Below the pieces are notes generated by a model. It did not search any database. It was not told where the DNA came from and worked only from the letters and a program-made list of their open reading frames with translations. Below are positions 31,507 to 47,338 of a stretch of 64,000 nucleotides of DNA, piece by piece. The stretch covers positions 124,001 through 188,000 of the forward strand of contig CATQJD010000141.1 in NCBI GenBank assembly GCA_958298945.1. The letters run 5' to 3'. The DNA is from Atherix ibis (lineage: Eukaryota > Arthropoda > Insecta > Diptera > Athericidae). Numbering within the stretch: the stretch's first letter is position 1; the number at the start of each line of letters is the position of its first letter. Position numbers and translations under genes: made by a program.

Positions 31507-32149
31507 GCGATTAATAACTAATTATAACCATTTAAAATACGAGTACATACGAAAATGGCCCTTTTCAGGGCCGACCAAATAACTAAACATGGAGCAAAAA
31601 TTAAATTATGTTAATACCTTTATTCGATATTTTAGAAAATAATTGTTCATGCTATGAAATGAGAATTGAATTATTAAATTCAAACTAATTAGTTAATTGG
31701 ATTGGATTAGCAATTTATATTTACAAATCTTGCTTCTTGAAAATAGAGCAAACTTCATTAAGAATGTTTTAAAAAAAATTCCATTTCAGCAAGAACGCAA
31801 TAAAAATTATTGTCAAATGGGTAAGTGTCGTAGCGTGGCGCTTAGAATATACAACGCAGTACAAATTTTTCTTGAAATGTTAGCAAACAAACTTTTTAAA
31901 ATATACGAAAACGAATCGCAAAATATTATTTCTTCCTTAGACAAACTATTGATTTTTCAGAATAAAGAAGCACCATGATATTTAATTTAAATTAATCTGA
32001 GAATATATTCTTTTAAAATAGCTTCTATCTATTCTCTACCATTCTGACATTTTTGACATTTTATTACTTCTGTATACTTAATGTTAATAAATTTGGTGGC
32101 TCTGAAAAGAGCCGATTTTCATTTTTTATTTGTACGATCAAACAACTAC

Positions 32150-32581
<432 letters not shown>

Positions 32582-32635
32582 TCAAATTATATGTTATATT
32601 ACTTCCACAACACAACAGAGAATAACACACAAGGT

Positions 32636-33026
32636 AATTACAATTCAATTGTAATTCAATTTATTTCAGTTTAATATTGGCACAAAATTATTTACATTAT
32701 TTATATTTAATAACTAAAACTGAAAGTATATTATAACACTTTTTTTTTTTTGTGTAACTTAAGACTATTACTTAGGTCTAGTTCCTACGATGTATCGTCT
32801 TGAAATATAGTACAATAATGCACGTTATCTTTCGCGTTAATTATTATCTTTATTTTATTCCCTGATATTATGGTATATGTATGCAGCTTTTCGTACCTTA
32901 TAGCTGCATAAGACTTGGTATTGAATTAAAACTTAAACTTAAAGACTATATAACACTTATTACTACTTATACTAAACTTACACAATACACTTATGGCACA
33001 GCTGTTCTAGCCTAGGTGTATGTGGG
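32636..33026. repeat. 391-nt block replacing H4, copy 5
   Basis: Same breakpoints. The adjoining A-run after the right junction is one base shorter, making this unit 2972 nt, as in copy 7. Confidence 0.85.
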
Positions 33027-33384
33027 ATGTTTTTCAAAAAAAAATTCAGGTTTTTTATAAAGAATATTAATGTATGAGAATACAATTTCTTAAAATTTAC
33101 GCAAAATCCCTCTTCTATATTCGATATATTTAGAAGCACTTCCCTTGTGAATCATCAAATGGAGTCCAATTATACTTTTAACTAAACAATAAGCAACTTA
33201 TTTTAGGAACAAAATAATTTATGGCAATTTAAAAAACAAATTTAGTCTTTTTTATTTGAAACACATTTACATGTAACATATTACTCTATTGTCCTCTTAT
33301 TAAAAATATTTGTCGTCCTGAAAAGGACGGTTTTGTTATATTGTTCAGATGTCAATTGAATTTGCATTGTCAGTCAAATGGAAT

Positions 33385-33759
33385 TTAGGCTTTCTTTTCA
33401 GTCTTCTTCGGCAATAGAACTGCTTGAATATTAGGCAATACACCGCCTTGAGCAATAGTAACACCCGATAATAATTTATTCAATTCTTCGTCATTACGGA
33501 TGGCCAATTGTAAGTGGCGTGGGATAATTCTTGTCTTTTTATTATCACGTGCAGCATTACCAGCCAATTCAAGAACTTCAGCTGCCAAATATTCCATGAC
33601 AGCTGCTAAATAAACTGGAGCTCCTGCGCCAACACGCTCAGCATAATTGCCTTTTCTTAACAAACGATGAATACGACCAACAGGAAATTGTAATCCAGCA
33701 CGATTTGATCGAGACTTTGCCTTTCCCTTAACTTTACCACCTTTTCCACGACCAGACAT
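33385..33759 (-). CDS. His2A: Histone H2A, copy 10
   Basis: Majority protein. Stem-loop 33314..33329. Confidence 0.99.
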
Positions 33760-34106
33760 TTTCAAATAATATGTATTTTATAACTTTGCAAACAAATTTT
33801 CTATATACTGCCTCGTTAACGCTTCCAATTCACTATCAACGAACAAACAAACTCATCTTCACGAATTCCAATCAAGGAATAATGCTGAAAACGTTATTTA
33901 CGCTCTTATTTATACATTCAAAAAAGTGACGCTATACTATTTTAGGGAGGGATGATAAAATGTATATAGCAAGCATGTGTAAAGTGAATATAAACGGAGT
34001 CATTTTTCGTTTTTAGGCACATTTCAATTTTGACTCTTCGAGTGTTCAATTCGAGCTGATTCAATTGTTGTAAATTTGTGAGTGAACTTAAAGTTATTTT
34101 GACATC

Positions 34107-34478
34107 ATGCCGCCAAAAACTAGTGGAAAAGCAGCAAAAAAGGCTGGTAAAGCACAAAAGAATATTTCTAAAACTGACAAGAAGAGAAAACGCAAGAGGA
34201 AGGAAAGTTACGCTATTTACATTTACAAAGTATTGAAACAAGTTCATCCTGATACTGGTATTTCATCGAAGGCAATGAGTATTATGAACAGTTTTGTTAA
34301 TGATATATTTGAACGAATTGCCGCCGAAGCATCCCGATTGGCACATTATAATAAAAGATCAACAATTACTAGTCGGGAGATTCAAACTGCTGTACGTCTA
34401 CTATTGCCAGGTGAACTTGCTAAGCACGCTGTCAGTGAAGGAACCAAAGCCGTTACTAAATATACCAGCTCGAAATAA
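34107..34478 (+). CDS. His2B: Histone H2B, copy 10 (mutated stem-loop)
   Basis: Unchanged protein. The stem-loop at 34529..34544 carries the G-to-A change. A private base change lies in the shared promoter (actcatc for acttatc near 33854). Confidence 0.99.
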   Translation: MPPKTSGKAAKKAGKAQKNISKTDKKRKRKRKESYAIYIYKVLKQVHPDTGISSKAMSIMNSFVNDIFERIAAEASRLAHYNKRSTITSREIQTAVRLLLPGELAKHAVSEGTKAVTKYTSSK

Positions 34479-35121
34479 GCGATTAATAACTAATTATAAC
34501 CATTTAAAATACGAGTACATACGAAAATGGCCCTTTTCAAGGCCGACCAAATAACTAAACATGGAGCAAAAATTAAATTATGTTAATACCTTTATTCGAT
34601 ATTTTAGAAAATAATTGTTCATGCTATGAAATGAGAATTGAATTATTAAATTCAAACTAATTAGTTAATTGGATTGGATTAGCAATTTATATTTACAAAT
34701 CTTGCTTCTTGAAAATAGAGCAAACTTCATTAAGAATGTTTTAAAAAAAATTCCATTTCAGCAAGAACGCAATAAAAATTATTGTCAAATGGGTAAGTGT
34801 CGTAGCGTGGCGCTTAGAATATACAACGCAGTACAAATTTTTCTTGAAATGTTAGCAAACAAACTTTTTAAAATATACGAAAACGAATCGCAAAATATTA
34901 TTTCTTCCTTAGACAAACTATTGATTTTTCAGAATAAAGAAGCACCATGATATTTAATTTAAATTAATCTGAGAATACATTCTTTTAAAATAGCTTCTAT
35001 CTATTCTCTACCATTCTGACATTTTTGACATTTTATTACTTCTGTATACTCAATGTTAATAAATTTGGTGGCTCTGAAAAGAGCCGATTTTCATTTTTTA
35101 TTTGTACGATCAAACAACTAC

Positions 35122-36132
<1,011 letters not shown>

Positions 36133-36749
36133 GTTAACTAAAATAATTAACAAAATCTCAATTGACAAATCGGTCCTTTTCAGGACCATCAAAATAATAA
36201 GCATTGAGTTAAAATAAGTATTTCAGTATTTATAAATTACAAAAATATGTGTACTCATTGTTGAATGAAAACAATAAAGATATATAAAATAAAATATACA
36301 AATAGTTTAGAAATAAAATGTTGAAGTCAAATTTAATAAATATAGACATGAATTACGAATATATCACATGATTTTAAGGAATTATGTTTTTCAAAAAAAA
36401 TATTCAGGTTTTTTATAAAGAATATTAATGTATAATTTATGAGAATACAATTTCTTAAAATTTACGCAAAATCCCTCTTCTATATTCGATATATTTAGAA
36501 GCACTTCCCTTGTGCATAATCAAATGGAGTCCAATTATACTTTTAACTAAACAATAAGCAACTTATTTTAGGAACAAAATAATTTATGGCAATTTAAAAA
36601 ACAAATTTAGTCTTTTTTATTTGAAACACATTTACATGTAACATATTACTCTATTGTCCTCTTATTAAAAATATTTGTCGTCCTGAAAAGGACGGTTTTG
36701 TTATATTGTTCAGATGTCAATTGAATTTGCATTGTCAGTCAAATGGAAT

Positions 36750-37124
36750 TTAGGCTTTCTTTTCAGTCTTCTTCGGCAATAGAACTGCTTGAATATTAGG
36801 CAATACACCGCCTTGAGCAATAGTAACACCCGATAATAATTTATTCAATTCTTCGTCATTACGGATGGCCAATTGTAAGTGGCGTGGGATAATTCTTGTC
36901 TTTTTATTATCACGTGCAGCATTACCAGCCAATTCAAGAACTTCAGCTGCCAAATATTCCATGACAGCTGCTAAATAAACTGGAGCTCCTGCGCCAACAC
37001 GCTCAGCATAATTGCCTTTTCTTAACAAACGATGAATACGACCAACAGGAAATTGTAATCCAGCACGATTTGATCGAGACTTTGCCTTTCCCTTAACTTT
37101 ACCACCTTTTCCACGACCAGACAT
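36750..37124 (-). CDS. His2A: Histone H2A, copy 11
   Basis: Majority protein. Stem-loop 36679..36694. Confidence 0.99.
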
Positions 37125-37471
37125 TTTCAAATAATATGTATTTTATAACTTTGCAAACAAATTTTCTATATACTGCCTCGTTAACGCTTCCAATTCACTA
37201 TCAACGAACAAACAAACTTATCTTCACGAATTCCAATCAAGGAATAATGCTGAAAACGTTATTTACGCTCTTATTTATACATTCAAAAAAGTGACGCTAT
37301 ACTATTTTAGGGAGGGATGATAAAATGTATATAGCAAGCATGTGTAAAGTGAATATAAACGGAGTCATTTTTCGTTTTTAGGCACATTTCAATTTTGACT
37401 CTTCGAGTGTTCAATTCGAGCTGATTCAATTGTTGTAAATTTGTGAGTGAACTTAAAGTTATTTTGACATC

Positions 37472-37843
37472 ATGCCGCCAAAAACTAGTGGAAAAGCAGC
37501 AAAAAAGGCTGGTAAAGCACAAAAGAATATTTCTAAAACTGACAAGAAGAGAAAACGCAAGAGGAAGGAAAGTTACGCTATTTACATTTACAAAGTATTG
37601 AAACAAGTTCATCCTGATACTGGTATTTCATCGAAGGCAATGAGTATTATGAACAGTTTTGTTAATGATATATTTGAACGAATTGCCGCCGAAGCATCCC
37701 GATTGGCACATTATAATAAAAGATCAACAATTACTAGTCGGGAGATTCAAACTGCTGTACGTCTACTATTGCCAGGTGAACTTGCTAAGCACGCTGTCAG
37801 TGAAGGAACCAAAGCCGTTACTAAATATACCAGCTCGAAATAA
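37472..37843 (+). CDS. His2B: Histone H2B, copy 11 (mutated stem-loop)
   Basis: Unchanged protein. The stem-loop at 37894..37909 carries the G-to-A change, the second of three consecutive units with it. Confidence 0.99.
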   Translation: MPPKTSGKAAKKAGKAQKNISKTDKKRKRKRKESYAIYIYKVLKQVHPDTGISSKAMSIMNSFVNDIFERIAAEASRLAHYNKRSTITSREIQTAVRLLLPGELAKHAVSEGTKAVTKYTSSK

Positions 37844-38486
37844 GCGATTAATAACTAATTATAACCATTTAAAATACGAGTACATACGAAAATGGCCCTT
37901 TTCAAGGCCGACCAAATAACTAAACATGGAGCAAAAATTAAATTATGTTAATACCTTTATTCGATATTTTAGAAAATAATTGTTCATGCTATGAAATGAG
38001 AATTGAATTATTAAATTCAAACTAATTAGTTAATTGGATTGGATTAGCAATTTATATTTACAAATCTTGCTTCTTGAAAATAGAGCAAACTTCATTAAGA
38101 ATGTTTTAAAAAAAATTCCATTTCAGCAAGAACGCAATAAAAATTATTGTCAAATGGGTAAGTGTCGTAGCGTGGCGCTTAGAATATACAACGCAGTACA
38201 AATTTTTCTTGAAATGTTAGCAAACAAACTTTTTAAAATATACGAAAACGAATCGCAAAATATTATTTCTTCCTTAGACAAACTATTGATTTTTCAGAAT
38301 AAAGAAGCACCATGATATTTAATTTAAATTAATCTGAGAATACATTCTTTTAAAATAGCTTCTATCTATTCTCTACCATTCTGACATTTTTGACATTTTA
38401 TTACTTCTGTATACTCAATGTTAATAAATTTGGTGGCTCTGAAAAGAGCCGATTTTCATTTTTTATTTGTACGATCAAACAACTAC

Positions 38487-39497
<1,011 letters not shown>

Positions 39498-40114
39498 GTT
39501 AACTAAAATAATTAACAAAATCTCAATTGACAAATCGGTCCTTTTCAGGACCATCAAAATAATAAGCATTGAGTTAAAATAAGTATTTCAGTATTTATAA
39601 ATTACAAAAATATGTGTACTCATTGTTGAATGAAAACAATAAAGATATATAAAATAAAATATACAAATAGTTTAGAAATAAAATGTTGAAGTCAAATTTA
39701 ATAAATATAGACATGAATTACGAATATATCACATGATTTTAAGGAATTATGTTTTTCAAAAAAAATATTCAGGTTTTTTATAAAGAATATTAATGTATAA
39801 TTTATGAGAATACAATTTCTTAAAATTTACGCAAAATCCCTCTTCTATATTCGATATATTTAGAAGCACTTCCCTTGTGCATAATCAAATGGAGTCCAAT
39901 TATACTTTTAACTAAACAATAAGCAACTTATTTTAGGAACAAAATAATTTATGGCAATTTAAAAAACAAATTTAGTCTTTTTTATTTGAAACACATTTAC
40001 ATGTAACATATTACTCTATTGTCCTCTTATTAAAAATATTTGTCGTCCTGAAAAGGACGGTTTTGTTATATTGTTCAGATGTCAATTGAATTTGCATTGT
40101 CAGTCAAATGGAAT

Positions 40115-40507
<393 letters not shown>

Positions 40508-40836
40508 TTATAACTTTGCAAACAAATTTTCTATATACTGCCTCGTTAACGCTTCCAATTCACTATCAACGAACAAACAAACTTATCTTCACGAATTCCA
40601 ATCAAGGAATAATGCTGAAAACGTTATTTACGCTCTTATTTATACATTCAAAAAAGTGACGCTATACTATTTTAGGGAGGGATGATAAAATGTATATAGC
40701 AAGCATGTGTAAAGTGAATATAAACGGAGTCATTTTTCGTTTTTAGGCACATTTCAATTTTGACTCTTCGAGTGTTCAATTCGAGCTGATTCAATTGTTG
40801 TAAATTTGTGAGTGAACTTAAAGTTATTTTGACATC

Positions 40837-41208
40837 ATGCCGCCAAAAACTAGTGGAAAAGCAGCAAAAAAGGCTGGTAAAGCACAAAAGAATATTTCTA
40901 AAACTGACAAGAAGAGAAAACGCAAGAGGAAGGAAAGTTACGCTATTTACATTTACAAAGTATTGAAACAAGTTCATCCTGATACTGGTATTTCATCGAA
41001 GGCAATGAGTATTATGAACAGTTTTGTTAATGATATATTTGAACGAATTGCCGCCGAAGCATCCCGATTGGCACATTATAATAAAAGATCAACAATTACT
41101 AGTCGGGAGATTCAAACTGCTGTACGTCTACTATTGCCAGGTGAACTTGCTAAGCACGCTGTCAGTGAAGGAACCAAAGCCGTTACTAAATATACCAGCT
41201 CGAAATAA
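40837..41208 (+). CDS. His2B: Histone H2B, copy 12 (mutated stem-loop)
   Basis: Unchanged protein. The stem-loop at 41259..41274 carries the G-to-A change. Confidence 0.99.
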   Translation: MPPKTSGKAAKKAGKAQKNISKTDKKRKRKRKESYAIYIYKVLKQVHPDTGISSKAMSIMNSFVNDIFERIAAEASRLAHYNKRSTITSREIQTAVRLLLPGELAKHAVSEGTKAVTKYTSSK

Positions 41209-41851
41209 GCGATTAATAACTAATTATAACCATTTAAAATACGAGTACATACGAAAATGGCCCTTTTCAAGGCCGACCAAATAACTAAACATGGAGCAAA
41301 AATTAAATTATGTTAATACCTTTATTCGATATTTTAGAAAATAATTGTTCATGCTATGAAATGAGAATTGAATTATTAAATTCAAACTAATTAGTTAATT
41401 GGATTGGATTAGCAATTTATATTTACAAATCTTGCTTCTTGAAAATAGAGCAAACTTCATTAAGAATGTTTTAAAAAAAATTCCATTTCAGCAAGAACGC
41501 AATAAAAATTATTGTCAAATGGGTAAGTGTCGTAGCGTGGCGCTTAGAATATACAACGCAGTACAAATTTTTCTTGAAATGTTAGCAAACAAACTTTTTA
41601 AAATATACGAAAACGAATCGCAAAATATTATTTCTTCCTTAGACAAACTATTGATTTTTCAGAATAAAGAAGCACCATGATATTTAATTTAAATTAATCT
41701 GAGAATACATTCTTTTAAAATAGCTTCTATCTATTCTCTACCATTCTGACATTTTTGACATTTTATTACTTCTGTATACTCAATGTTAATAAATTTGGTG
41801 GCTCTGAAAAGAGCCGATTTTCATTTTTTATTTGTACGATCAAACAACTAC

Positions 41852-42283
<432 letters not shown>

Positions 42284-42324
42284 TCAAATTATATGTTATA
42301 TTACTTCCACAACACAACAGAGAA

Positions 42325-42338
42325 TAACACACAAGGTT
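42325..42338. repeat. Target site duplication, left of element C
   Basis: taacacacaaggtt, matched at 47496..47509 on the other side. The unit exceeds the standard length by exactly the inserted 5157 nt plus 14. Confidence 0.92.
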
Positions 42339-42667
42339 TTTTTTTTTTGTTTAAGTAGAGCATTTATTATTTCCATATTACTTGTACATATTTACATGGT
42401 ATTTAAAACGTAGAGCTAAAACATGCTCTGTACATCTTTTGCTTATATATTAAATTAGTTTTTAATGACTAAGTACATGAATTGCTTACAACTATGGCTT
42501 AAAAATTAAATGTGCTTGCTCAAACACAATTATCTATATTTTTAATTGCTTATAAACTAAACTTAATCCTAGACTTAATAATAAAAAATAATAAAAATTA
42601 GGGAAAGGAATGTTGAGGAAGAGCGGATTAGGAGTTTGGAATTTTTGGGAATTGTGTGTTGCTTCCG

Positions 42668-45592
42668 CTAACCACGATGGAAATGGGGAGTTAAGGAATT
42701 ATAAAACTGAACGTTCATAATATCACTGTCCTTCGCAAAATCAGATATGATAACTGGTGAGGCATAGAAGTAATCATTGTATAAGTTTCTGTGTTGGGTG
42801 GCTTGGGTATTAATCCTTTCTAGTGACTCTTGAATGAGTGGATTGGTATGGTCTATTAAATGCTGAAGAAAGTTTTTGGTTAGACCAACCATGTATGAAA
42901 TAAAAGGAGTAAGATTACTTTTCTGATATATATAGGAGTTGGAGTAATGCTTACCGTCTATTTTACGATATTTTGAAAGACATTTCCTAATGATTGACCT
43001 TTCGAATACATGGACTTTATTGGCATACGTTTTCGAGAAACTAAAATAGATCGGAAATGCATATCCAATAATTGGCCGAATAAGTTGTTTATAAAACAGT
43101 AACTTTGTATTTATACTAAGCCCCTTCCGACGTCTAAGTAGGAATAAAAAGGTATGAATAGCCCTTTTGGCTTTCTTCAAAGTTAACTCAACATGTGGGT
43201 TAAATTTGAACATTGAGTTAAAGTTGATGCCTAAATATTTTAGTTCATTTGAGACTGGGATAGCTGTGTTTTTAATCAGAATACGCAGCTTTTTGCTCTT
43301 TGTAGCAATTTTCCTCGGTCCGCGAGTGCTGGGATTACGGAAACAGATTAAATTCGACTTATTAAGATTGACTGATAAGTTCCAGTCATCATAATAATTT
43401 ATAATTTTAAAAAGTAGCTCTTGCGTTCTCTTTAGAGCTAATTTTGGTGATTTGCTTTTGGCATAAACAAGAGTGTCGTCTGCATATAGTATCATTTGTG
43501 CTTTTGCGGCTGTTGGTATATCTGCAGTGTATATTGAATACAGCAGGGGACCTAAAACCGAGCCTTGTGGAACTCCTTTACCTATTAAGAAGAATTCGGA
43601 AGTCGCGTTCTGATACCTAACACAGGATGATCTATCCTGAAGAAATGAGTGCAGCAGCAGCGTAATATGTGGAGGGAAATCAAGTTTGCATAGCTTGTGC
43701 ACTAGTCCCTTATGCCAAACTGAGTCAAAGGCTTTGGTTATATCTAGGGAGCAAGCAACTGTTGATTCTTTACGGTTTAACCCAGTTGTTATCTCACTAT
43801 GTAGTAGGAAAAGAGCATCCAAAGTTGAGTGACCTTTCCGAAATCCGAATTGAAAGTCGGGAATAATTTTATTTTCTTTACAAAATTCATTTACCTTTTC
43901 GTAAAAAAATTTTTCTAAAATTTTTCCCAAACAGGGAAGAAGAGATATAGGTCGATGTTGTTGGATGGCTGCTCTACCTTGAGTTTTTGGAATATTAAAG
44001 ATAATACCTATTTTCCAGGCTTTAGGGAAGTAGCAATTGTTAATACAGTGATTAAATATTGCAACTAAGGGACGCAGACTCTTTTTCGGAAGCTTTCTCA
44101 GCATAAAGTTCGATATATTATCGATGCCGGCAGACTTTTTATTATTTAAGGATTTTATTACTGAGTAGAGTGTGTTTTCGGATATAAACATATCTAGAAG
44201 GCTGGGATTACTTGCACTGTTATCAGTGCTGAATGTAGTAACATGAGTTGGGGCGTTTGATAAAAAACTATTGACCTGATTATTTACGTGAGTTCGTAGA
44301 GGTGAGTTTGAACTAAAGTTGTAAAGATCTTTATAAAACGAGGCAAAGTTTTTAGAAATATTAATTGGACCCCCTTTTATTTCGCGGTCGTTATTATCGG
44401 TAACTGTTACTTTATTGAGTGACCTTCGACCGGTGATTGCGTTAAGCTGCTTGAAAGCATCAGGACCTGGACGTACTTTTGAAAGTCGTTCAGAAAATTG
44501 TTCATTAAAGTGTTTGTTAACTTTATTGCGTATCATAGTTGATATGCAGTTAACCTGTGCCTCAAAGAGACGATAATCTGAGGATGTAGTGTTGAGTTCT
44601 CTCCGGAAAATGCGTTTCATTTCCCTTATCCAACGATTTTTCAACCAATACATTTTCTTAATGTCCTCAGGGAGAGAATCAAATCGATGGCTACTATAAG
44701 ACAGTTGCCTTGAATGTCTATGAAATACCTCCGAGACAATCTGACTAAAGGTTTCTATATGGAAATCAATTTCTTGATTGGTTATGTTCTTGAAGCAAGG
44801 AATATTCATTCCGTTAGGTATGGCCATATCTACATCTTGCCTAAATTCTTTCCAGTTCGTGTTCTTATACGACGTGAAAGATTTTAACTCAGTATTCTCA
44901 AAGTTGAATTGAGTTTGAATTTTAATAAGAACCGGATAATGGTCTGAATGAAAGTTGAGAGTTGAACAAGTAATGTTCGAAGAGTAAGGATTAATTAAAC
45001 CGCTTGAAACGAAAAACAGATCGACTACAGATAAGCTACTAGGTCTGGTAGGACCAGGAGGTGCAATTATCTGTAATGTGGAGATGCTAGTTAGCAAATT
45101 TTTAATAGAAATGCCGGAAGAGTTACGGATAGGATCTCCCCATGAGGTGTGTCTGGCGTTAAAATCTCCTCCCATGATTACCTCATATCCCTTGCTCATG
45201 AGATCTTGTAAGAACTCGAAGAGGTCTTTAATTTCGACGGGTGAGCACTTGCAGGCAATATAACATGAAACTAATGCTATATTTTTAATACCCGAATTGC
45301 TTACGTTACATCGCGTAAGAACACAAGTGGTGCAGATATTATTTGATCTGAAGTTAACCAAGTTACTATATTGGATATTTTCTGAGAAAATAATGCCAGT
45401 TCCCTGATTAGAGTCATTGCGAATGCAATGAAATCGTGGAAGTGAAAGCTTGTGCTTCGAATTCAGGTGAGTTTCATTGATGAAATAGAAGTCGGCGGGC
45501 TGATTCTGAATGAACTGATAAAGTTCGACTCTTTTGGACAGGCTCACGATAGACCGCACGTTAAGTGCTATGATATTTAGAGAGCGCGTCAT
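42668..45592 (-). CDS. ORF2: endonuclease and reverse transcriptase (974 aa), intact
   Basis: The enzyme that nicks the target and copies element RNA into DNA at the nick. The APE-type endonuclease (about residues 1 to 225) shows N11 in LNVRS, E40 in INETHL, D143 and N145 in GGDFNARHTSW, and the SDHYP box with H218. The reverse transcriptase (about 480 to 760) shows SAGIDNI, HRPISLLP (546 to 553), DITKAFDSVWH (617 to 627), GVPQGSVLGPLL (673 to 684) and the catalytic YADD (703 to 706). The C-terminal domain is typical of the clade; I see no RNase H domain. The start ATG at 45592 overlaps the stop of the preceding small ORF (ATGA). One residue (Lys in FCKENK) differs from copies B and D, which have Asn. 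Confidence 0.96.
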   Translation of the reverse strand: MTRSLNIIALNVRSIVSLSKRVELYQFIQNQPADFYFINETHLNSKHKLSLPRFHCIRNDSNQGTGIIFSENIQYSNLVNFRSNNICTTCVLTRCNVSNSGIKNIALVSCYIACKCSPVEIKDLFEFLQDLMSKGYEVIMGGDFNARHTSWGDPIRNSSGISIKNLLTSISTLQIIAPPGPTRPSSLSVVDLFFVSSGLINPYSSNITCSTLNFHSDHYPVLIKIQTQFNFENTELKSFTSYKNTNWKEFRQDVDMAIPNGMNIPCFKNITNQEIDFHIETFSQIVSEVFHRHSRQLSYSSHRFDSLPEDIKKMYWLKNRWIREMKRIFRRELNTTSSDYRLFEAQVNCISTMIRNKVNKHFNEQFSERLSKVRPGPDAFKQLNAITGRRSLNKVTVTDNNDREIKGGPINISKNFASFYKDLYNFSSNSPLRTHVNNQVNSFLSNAPTHVTTFSTDNSASNPSLLDMFISENTLYSVIKSLNNKKSAGIDNISNFMLRKLPKKSLRPLVAIFNHCINNCYFPKAWKIGIIFNIPKTQGRAAIQQHRPISLLPCLGKILEKFFYEKVNEFCKENKIIPDFQFGFRKGHSTLDALFLLHSEITTGLNRKESTVACSLDITKAFDSVWHKGLVHKLCKLDFPPHITLLLHSFLQDRSSCVRYQNATSEFFLIGKGVPQGSVLGPLLYSIYTADIPTAAKAQMILYADDTLVYAKSKSPKLALKRTQELLFKIINYYDDWNLSVNLNKSNLICFRNPSTRGPRKIATKSKKLRILIKNTAIPVSNELKYLGINFNSMFKFNPHVELTLKKAKRAIHTFLFLLRRRKGLSINTKLLFYKQLIRPIIGYAFPIYFSFSKTYANKVHVFERSIIRKCLSKYRKIDGKHYSNSYIYQKSNLTPFISYMVGLTKNFLQHLIDHTNPLIQESLERINTQATQHRNLYNDYFYASPVIISDFAKDSDIMNVQFYNSLTPHFHRG

Positions 45593-45864
45593 AATGGAAT
45601 ATGGTAGGAAGGGTTTATAACTATCATGGGTAGATTGGATTTTAAATTATTCTTACTTGAAAATAATAATATGAAGTGTTGTCTTTTTGCTGGGTTGTGT
45701 TGCTCCTTACGAGTCCTAGCCGGGTTGTGTTGCTCCTTTCTAATCCGCAAAAGGTGGTTTCCGTCGTTTGGCTGCTGTTCTAGGTTGCTCCAATAGTGAC
45801 GTTTTTCCTGATGATGGTTGTCCATCGCTGCATTACATAACTTCCTCAGTATAAACCGCATCAT
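45589..45864 (-). CDS. Small middle ORF between ORF1 and ORF2 (91 aa), hypothetical
   Basis: It begins at ATG 45864..45862, overlapping the ORF1 stop TGA (45863..45861), with a second in-frame ATG directly after. It ends at TGA 45591..45589, overlapping the ORF2 start ATG as ATGA. It is rich in His, Gln, Asn and Arg and contains RKEQHNPA twice, eleven residues apart, encoded by a short direct DNA repeat. I recognise no domain. The double stop/start overlap suggests translation by termination-reinitiation. It could instead be only a spacer that happens to stay open. Confidence 0.5.
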   Translation of the reverse strand: MMRFILRKLCNAAMDNHHQEKRHYWSNLEQQPNDGNHLLRIRKEQHNPARTRKEQHNPAKRQHFILLFSSKNNLKSNLPMIVINPSYHIPL

Positions 45865-47312
45865 TTGCAAACTTTGCCAAGGAAATGCAAGTATGCAACC
45901 TGTCGATCTGCAGAAGAGGAAAGTGTTTTATATGATTTCATAAATTGACTTACCTCGGTGATTAGACTAGGCATGTCTATACTAAATAGTGTTGACGCCT
46001 CCGAAAAGAATTCTTCCATGGGCGATGGCCGAGTTGATTCTTCAGTTCTGGTGTCTGCCCTTTCTGTCAATACAGTGTTCGAGACTGGTGCTCCTCGCAG
46101 AACGCTTGCGAAGGATACACCACTCCTGACAGTATTATTAACTGCCTGATGAACAAAGTTCAGTCTCTCCTTCCGCTGTTGAACTCTGGAGTGTCGCCTA
46201 AGTTCCTTTGCCGCAATCATTTCCTTGTAGAAGGAACAACCTCTGTGGTTCGCTGGATGGCCATGTTGTCCACAGTTGGCGCAGAAGGGATCACCAGACT
46301 TGTCCATGTCTCGTGGGCAAGCCTTGGGCATGTGATTTTGCCCGCATTTCACGCAGACAAATTTATAAAAACAATTTGCTGCTGCATGCCCAAACTGTTG
46401 GCATCTGTGGCATTGAAGTGGGCCACTTCTCCTTAGTTTTTCCCATCTTATTGACTGATGGAGAATTTTTGTCACATGCGTGACACTGGATGGCTGGTGT
46501 CCTGGAGCCAACTGTACTAGGAATATGTCAGATTGGACATTATTTTCCTTTGAGAATTTAGTTTTGAAATTCTCCACTTTATTGATTATAGCCGCCTCCA
46601 CTTGGTTGGCTAGGTCGGCTTCTATATCCGAGGCTTCACAGGAGTTGTGGAGACCTCTTACTATCAGGGAAATCTTCTTTTCCTCTTTTGTGGTGTAGGT
46701 ATGTCCAGGTATACCCTTTGCCTTAATGAAGTCGAGGATGATTCTTCGATCTTCCAATGTTTCCGGCTTAATAATTGATTTGCCGTTGTTATTGGTTATT
46801 TTATAACCAGGTGTCCTTTCTAGCTTCTTCATCTCTTTGATGAAGGCGTTAATATTCAAACCTCGACACGTGATCGGAGGTATATGAATTTTCTCCACTA
46901 CAGATGGAGCCAAGGTGTTTGATTTTGTATTCCTGCACGTAGTGGACTGTGGTTTTGGCAAAGCTTCTTCGAGCAGACTAAACCGATTTTGGCTCGCTGT
47001 AGGTATAGAACCCGCAGCTATCGTTGCCTTTGCCTTTTTAGCCTTCTTTGGTGGCTTAATTGGCTCTACAATGAACTTGTTAGCGTCTGTCAGAGAAGCG
47101 TCATTATTTACCGTGTTCTTCCTTTTCTTTGTAGGGAAGCTCACGTCTCCAATTTCCTTTTGAAGGTTGAAGTGAACTCCAACCTGCTTTAGAAAGGCCG
47201 TAATGTCCGTTCCTAGTTTTTTTTTGTCGGCAAGAAGCACGCCGAACATTTTGACATCCCCGTCCGGGACTATCGTGTCGTCCTCCGAAATTTCCATCCT
47301 TCGAAGAGACAT
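45861..47312 (-). CDS. ORF1: gag-like RNA-binding protein (483 aa), intact
   Basis: Nucleocapsid-like protein that should package element RNA. The N-terminal third is charged, with a basic stretch around residues 88 to 96 (PPKKAKKAK). An RNA-binding-fold-like region (about 212 to 292) precedes three zinc knuckles: C301-C304-H309-C314, C320-C323-H327-C332 and C344-C347-H352-C359. This order is typical of jockey-clade gag proteins. I chose the ATG at 47312 (MSLRRMEISE) because the frame further upstream starts only at a TTG and translates the poly(A) tract as lysines. Confidence 0.93.
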   Translation of the reverse strand: MSLRRMEISEDDTIVPDGDVKMFGVLLADKKKLGTDITAFLKQVGVHFNLQKEIGDVSFPTKKRKNTVNNDASLTDANKFIVEPIKPPKKAKKAKATIAAGSIPTASQNRFSLLEEALPKPQSTTCRNTKSNTLAPSVVEKIHIPPITCRGLNINAFIKEMKKLERTPGYKITNNNGKSIIKPETLEDRRIILDFIKAKGIPGHTYTTKEEKKISLIVRGLHNSCEASDIEADLANQVEAAIINKVENFKTKFSKENNVQSDIFLVQLAPGHQPSSVTHVTKILHQSIRWEKLRRSGPLQCHRCQQFGHAAANCFYKFVCVKCGQNHMPKACPRDMDKSGDPFCANCGQHGHPANHRGCSFYKEMIAAKELRRHSRVQQRKERLNFVHQAVNNTVRSGVSFASVLRGAPVSNTVLTERADTRTEESTRPSPMEEFFSEASTLFSIDMPSLITEVSQFMKSYKTLSSSADRQVAYLHFLGKVCK

Positions 47313-47338
47313 CTTCGAATAGATGGTAAACAATTTAT

